Positions 5,619-8,630 of a DNA stretch of 8,630 nucleotides are shown one piece after another. The translations under genes were made by a program, and so were the position numbers. This DNA is from an uncultured Clostridia bacterium. GTDB taxonomy: Bacteria > Bacillota > Clostridia > Christensenellales > UBA1242. The notes beneath the pieces were generated by a model. That model was given only the letters and a program-made list of their open reading frames with translations, did no database searches and was not told where the DNA came from. Where the stretch lies: NCBI GenBank assembly GCA_937874195.1, contig CALNBM010000041.1, positions 1-8,630 on the forward strand, in the 5' to 3' direction. The first letter of the stretch is position 1, and each line of letters opens with the position of its first letter.

Positions 5619-6644
5619 ATGACGAAAGAACTTCGGAAGAGAAAAGATAGAAAAAATGAACATATTGATTATTTTATGAAATCTAACTACAAAAGGAGCA
5701 CTTTATTTGAGGATATTTATCTTGAACACAATGCTTTGCCTGAGTTAAATTTCGAGGATATAGACACTAAAACTGTATTTATGGGGAAAAAGATAGATTT
5801 TCCTCTAATGATTAATGCCATAACGGGGGGAACGGATTTTTCCCGGGAAATAAATGTAGAACTTGCTCGATTAGCAAAGAAATTCAACATACCTATTGCA
5901 GTAGGATCGCAAACAATTGCATTGCAAAATGAAGATAGCAGACAATCTTTTCAAGTTGTTAGGGACATATTGGAGGATGGGATTGTGATTGCAAACCTTA
6001 GTGCTAGTTCTTCTATAGATGAAGTAAATTCAGCAATTGACATGATTAGAGCAGATGGAATACAGCTTCATTTGAATGCAGCTCAGGAACTTTCCATGAA
6101 GGAAGGAGATAGAAATTTTAAAGGAATTATAGACAATATAAAAAATGTCGTAAATTCTGCTAATAAACCTGTCATTGTAAAAGAGGTTGGATTTGGTATA
6201 TCAAGAAATGCTGCGGAAAGATTGTACAATGTTGGGATAAGGTATATCGATGTTTCAGGCGCAGGAGGTACAAATTTTATAGAGATTGAGAATATGAGAA
6301 ATGATGAATACGATTTTACAGATGTCTATTCTTGGGGTATACCTACAGCTTTAAGTTTGTTGCAATGTACAGGAATAAGCAATGAGCTGAACATTATAGC
6401 AAGTGGGGGAATCAAGGATTCTCAAGAGGTAGTGAAATCTTTGTGCATTGGTGCAAAATTGGCAGGTATTAGTGGGCAAGTGTTAAGACATTTACTTGAT
6501 GGTGGATTTGAAGATGCTTCAAATTATTTAAAAGAACTTACATATAAAATAAAGGTTTTGATGCTATTACTAGGGAAACAGAATTTGAAAGAGCTTCAGA
6601 ATACTCCATACAAGATAAAAGGTGAACTAAAAGAACTTTTATAA
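5619..6644 (+). CDS. fni: Type II isopentenyl-diphosphate delta-isomerase (FMN-dependent)
   Basis: The enzyme interconverts isopentenyl and dimethylallyl diphosphate in isoprenoid synthesis, using FMN, NAD(P)H and Mg2+, in the cytoplasm; it is unrelated to the type I (Nudix) isomerase. From the ATG at 5619 it has 341 residues, a normal length, forming a TIM barrel. Motifs: RKNEHI (11-16), INAITGGT (65-72), VGSQ (95-98), HLNAAQE (151-157) carrying the conserved His, Asn, Gln and Glu of the active site, VIVKEVGFG (185-193) with K188, the FMN-phosphate segment SGAGGTNF (213-220), SWGIPT (238-243), and ASGGIKD (261-267) followed by GAKLAGISGQ. Similarity to Bacillus Fni is visible along the whole length. 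GAGAGG (5603-5608) stands 10 nt before this ATG and 4 nt before an in-frame TTG at 5613, so the ATG is preferred. No other isoprenoid gene is nearby. The gene converges on the DUF2207 gene, 40 nt apart. Confidence 0.95.
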   Translation: MTKELRKRKDRKNEHIDYFMKSNYKRSTLFEDIYLEHNALPELNFEDIDTKTVFMGKKIDFPLMINAITGGTDFSREINVELARLAKKFNIPIAVGSQTIALQNEDSRQSFQVVRDILEDGIVIANLSASSSIDEVNSAIDMIRADGIQLHLNAAQELSMKEGDRNFKGIIDNIKNVVNSANKPVIVKEVGFGISRNAAERLYNVGIRYIDVSGAGGTNFIEIENMRNDEYDFTDVYSWGIPTALSLLQCTGISNELNIIASGGIKDSQEVVKSLCIGAKLAGISGQVLRHLLDGGFEDASNYLKELTYKIKVLMLLLGKQNLKELQNTPYKIKGELKELL

Positions 6645-6666
6645 AGTTGTCGATGAAGATTAAACT

Positions 6667-6696
6667 AAAAAAGCAAGGGGATTTTTAAAATCCCCC
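6667..6696 (-). terminator. Terminator of the DUF2207 gene, containing its stop codon
   Basis: GGGGATT (6677-6683) pairs with AATCCCC (6689-6695). On the minus strand the hairpin is followed, after TTGC, by six T (complement of A6667-A6672). The stop codon TAA (6687-6685) lies in the loop, and the last glycine codons supply the 5' arm. On the plus strand no T run follows, so it should not terminate fni efficiently. Confidence 0.8.
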
Positions 6697-8478
6697 AGCA
6701 CCGCCACCACCAGCACCACCGCCGCCGCCACCAGAAAATCCTCCTCCGCTACCGGAAGAAGGTGCTATTGGGGTAAAGGCTTTATTTATACTTTTGTCAA
6801 AGGCGTTGTTTTTTGAATCCCTCATGAGGAAATACCAGTAGAAAAAGCTGTTGTTATATTCATACTGTGTTGAGTCAATGGTCTTGAATTCATTTAATAT
6901 TTTTCTGTCTACTCCAAGAGCTAAAGCATATATAAGAGATATATCCACTGGGTATTTATCCATGTCTTTAGGGGATAAGTCAGTTGCAAATCTTTTCATA
7001 TATTTTTTAAACTCTATCCATTTTTTATACTGGATATATCCATAGTCAGATTTTCTGAAAAACAAAGTCATTCCATATATGAATCCAATAATTGAAACGA
7101 TTAGTGAAAACAAACCGTATAACCCTCCTAAAGATATGGAGATGATAGATATCGGCAATATTATAACGAATAGGGCTATTAATAATACTCCATACTCTCT
7201 TTTCTCTTTTTCAAAATAACCTTTATTTATTGCTTCTTCCTTTACTTTCTTTTGCCATGCAGCATAGGATTTCAAGAATTGAGTGTTATGTTTTTTGCCG
7301 TAATATTCTATATCATCTGTAGTAACTTGTTTTCCATCGCCGATGGAATCTATTAGCCATCCTACAAAATATTTTTCATGCTCCAGCAATTTATTATCTA
7401 CTTCTTTAATTTTTGTCAATTTGAAGTTTGAAATATCATCTTTTATTCCTTCAATGTTTAAATAGCCTTTTCTACATAAATCAAATATTGTTGCTATGAT
7501 TGAATTGGAACTTGTATTTAAATTTACAAGATAACTTGCAACCGCAGGTGTACAGTCTTCAGGAATAATGTTGTAGTCAGATTTTCTATAAATATCTAGT
7601 TCTCTTCTTGTTTTCGATGCAAATAGTGCTATAAATATCAGTTGGAGTCCACCTAATGCTATGCAAATATAATTAAAACTCGTTTTTGCTTTTTCTTTTC
7701 TGATACTTTTTTGTTCCAACTTTTGGGCAAGTCTTTGTTCTTCTCCTATAATCTCATTATATCCACCCTTGCTTGATGATATATTGTGTGAATTAGGGAT
7801 GAATTCAGTTGGAAAGAGCACCCTAGCTTCAACAAATGTATCCGTTGGTACATTTTCTATTTCTAGATGAACAATATTGTCACTTTTAAAATTAATTTTT
7901 CCATTTGAAGGACCATGAGCGTATATTTTAACTCTATCTTTTTTGCTTCCTGGAAGCTTTAAATTTACAGAGAAAAAGTCTATTGGGGTTTCATTTTCTT
8001 TCCCTAGAAATTTATAGTACAATTCGCCTGTATCACTGTATTTAACTGCCACGTCTTTGATTATATAGCTGATTCTAAAGGTTTTTTGTTGGTTGCTAGA
8101 TGGAGAAAATATTTTTATGGTATTAAAGTCATTATTTTCACTTGTGGTAAAAACTCCACTGTCTCCTTTTGCTGCATCAGAAACATTTGCATATTTTATT
8201 TCTTTGTTTTTAACCATTTCCCTAACGCTCAAGTTTTTCATTCCAGAGGTACCTTCCAAAACTACTTGTCTGAACACTCCATTGAAGTCTCCACTAAAAT
8301 CGAATGTTAAGTCTTCTACGATACTTAAATCACCATTTGTCAAAAGCTCAGCTTCAACAATCCATCTTGGAATAGATAAAGAACTTTCTGCATGGGAACT
8401 CACTGGAATACCCAATAAAAGTATAAATACCGAGAAAAATATTAGCAATTTCCTAGATGCTTTTTTAATTTTATCCAA
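6685..8478 (-). CDS. DUF2207-type membrane protein with signal peptide and glycine-rich tail
   Basis: The predicted product is 597 residues from TTG 8478. A basic n-region, a hydrophobic stretch (11-27) and a cleavage-like VSSHA (26-30) form a signal peptide. Residues about 31-265 are an extracytoplasmic beta-rich domain of the DUF2207 type, recognisable by IVEAELLTNGDLSIVEDLTF (40-59), the FNGVFR segment (65-70) and ISYIIKD (137-142). A membrane helix spans about 268-287. A cytoplasmic region follows, with a winged-helix-like segment (about 310-345: TPAVASYL, IIATIFDLCRKGYLNI), then two membrane helices (430-452, 454-474) and a second cytoplasmic part. The end, GSGGG plus FSGGGGGG-type repeats (576-597), is the glycine-rich tail common in this family. 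Function is unknown. All 18 Arg codons are AGA/AGG. The start is uncertain: AAAGGAG abuts the TTG, and an in-frame ATT at 8469, 9 nt downstream, is better placed (MKKASRKLL start, 594 residues). Confidence 0.85.
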   Translation of the reverse strand: MDKIKKASRKLLIFFSVFILLLGIPVSSHAESSLSIPRWIVEAELLTNGDLSIVEDLTFDFSGDFNGVFRQVVLEGTSGMKNLSVREMVKNKEIKYANVSDAAKGDSGVFTTSENNDFNTIKIFSPSSNQQKTFRISYIIKDVAVKYSDTGELYYKFLGKENETPIDFFSVNLKLPGSKKDRVKIYAHGPSNGKINFKSDNIVHLEIENVPTDTFVEARVLFPTEFIPNSHNISSSKGGYNEIIGEEQRLAQKLEQKSIRKEKAKTSFNYICIALGGLQLIFIALFASKTRRELDIYRKSDYNIIPEDCTPAVASYLVNLNTSSNSIIATIFDLCRKGYLNIEGIKDDISNFKLTKIKEVDNKLLEHEKYFVGWLIDSIGDGKQVTTDDIEYYGKKHNTQFLKSYAAWQKKVKEEAINKGYFEKEKREYGVLLIALFVIILPISIISISLGGLYGLFSLIVSIIGFIYGMTLFFRKSDYGYIQYKKWIEFKKYMKRFATDLSPKDMDKYPVDISLIYALALGVDRKILNEFKTIDSTQYEYNNSFFYWYFLMRDSKNNAFDKSINKAFTPIAPSSGSGGGFSGGGGGGAGGGGAGGF

Positions 8479-8485
8479 CTCCTTT
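8479..8485 (-). promoter_or_regulatory. Strong ribosome binding site upstream of the DUF2207 gene
   Basis: On the minus strand AAAGGAG (8485-8479) directly touches the TTG at 8478. It is exactly 9 nt from ATT at 8469-8467, the same spacing as in the PII-like gene. No in-frame ATG lies between here and the signal-peptide core. Confidence 0.7.
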
Positions 8486-8505
8486 CAAATTTACTTACTA
8501 AAATT

Positions 8506-8535
8506 ATATTATCAGTATACTACTTTTCATGTCAA
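8506..8535 (-). promoter_or_regulatory. Putative promoter of the DUF2207 gene
   Basis: On the minus strand a perfect TTGACA (8535-8530) is followed after 18 nt by TAATAT (8511-8506, 4 of 6 to consensus). An overlapping TATAAT (8508-8503) is too far at 21 nt. A second TTGACT lies at 8548-8543. The remaining bases up to 8630 hold no gene or clear element that I can see. Confidence 0.5.
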
Positions 8536-8630
8536 ACTAAATAGTCAACATATAGTTCTTATTTTTCACCAATTATTTTGTGTTGGACTGATACAATGAG
8601 TTAATAAATTAGTTTGTTGTGATATTACAA

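Noticed and set aside
6694..6760. CCACCGCCACC-like repeat
   Set aside because: It is the codon repeat of the glycine-rich tail of the DUF2207 protein, a common family feature, not a separate repeat element.
8093..8599. 168-codon open frame on the plus strand opposite the DUF2207 gene
   Set aside because: It is antisense to the signal-peptide and extracellular region of a well-supported gene, has no ribosome site, and shows no recognisable motif; its openness comes from AT-rich codon shadowing.

Overview
The window is AT-rich bacterial DNA with strong AGGAGG-type ribosome binding sites, consensus sigma-A-type promoters and hairpin-plus-T-run terminators. Together with its gene content (Der-PlsY pair, FMN-dependent type II IPP isomerase, DUF2207 membrane protein), this suggests a low-GC Bacillota, probably Clostridia-like. 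No genus can be named from what is visible. I see no mobile element, CRISPR array, tRNA or rRNA.

Left half (1-3704). The 3' end of an RluA-type 23S/tRNA pseudouridine synthase enters from the left and stops at a clean GAAA-loop terminator. A monocistronic PLP-dependent cysteine synthase/cystathionine beta-synthase family gene follows under its own promoter. It converges on a two-gene operon on the minus strand: der (ribosome-assembly GTPase) then plsY (acyl-phosphate:glycerol-3-phosphate acyltransferase), which overlap by one base. This PlsY carries an unusual, roughly 100-residue lysine-rich predicted helical tail after the catalytic domain.

Right half (3705-8630). Divergent from der is an operon with a perfect TTGAAA-17-TATAAT promoter overlapped by a palindrome. 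It encodes a 113-residue protein that looks like a PII (GlnB-fold) relative and, 15 nt later, a CPA2-type cation/proton antiporter that lacks the usual C-terminal RCK domain. The pair reads like a small regulator plus its transporter and is the best candidate for a little-described system here. A terminator, then a type II isopentenyl-diphosphate isomerase gene (fni) with an extended -10 promoter follow. A convergent gene for a secreted/membrane DUF2207 protein with a glycine-rich tail closes the window. Its stop codon lies inside its own terminator hairpin, and its best-placed start codon is ATT rather than ATG.

Arginine codon use changes sharply between the halves. CGN codons make up about half of Arg codons in the left genes (21 of 40 by hand count) and about a tenth in the right genes (4 of 41). 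The change falls in the der/PII-like intergenic region, near 3761-3819. This is either an acquired segment or an artificial join of two genomes, and adjacency across that point should not be over-read.
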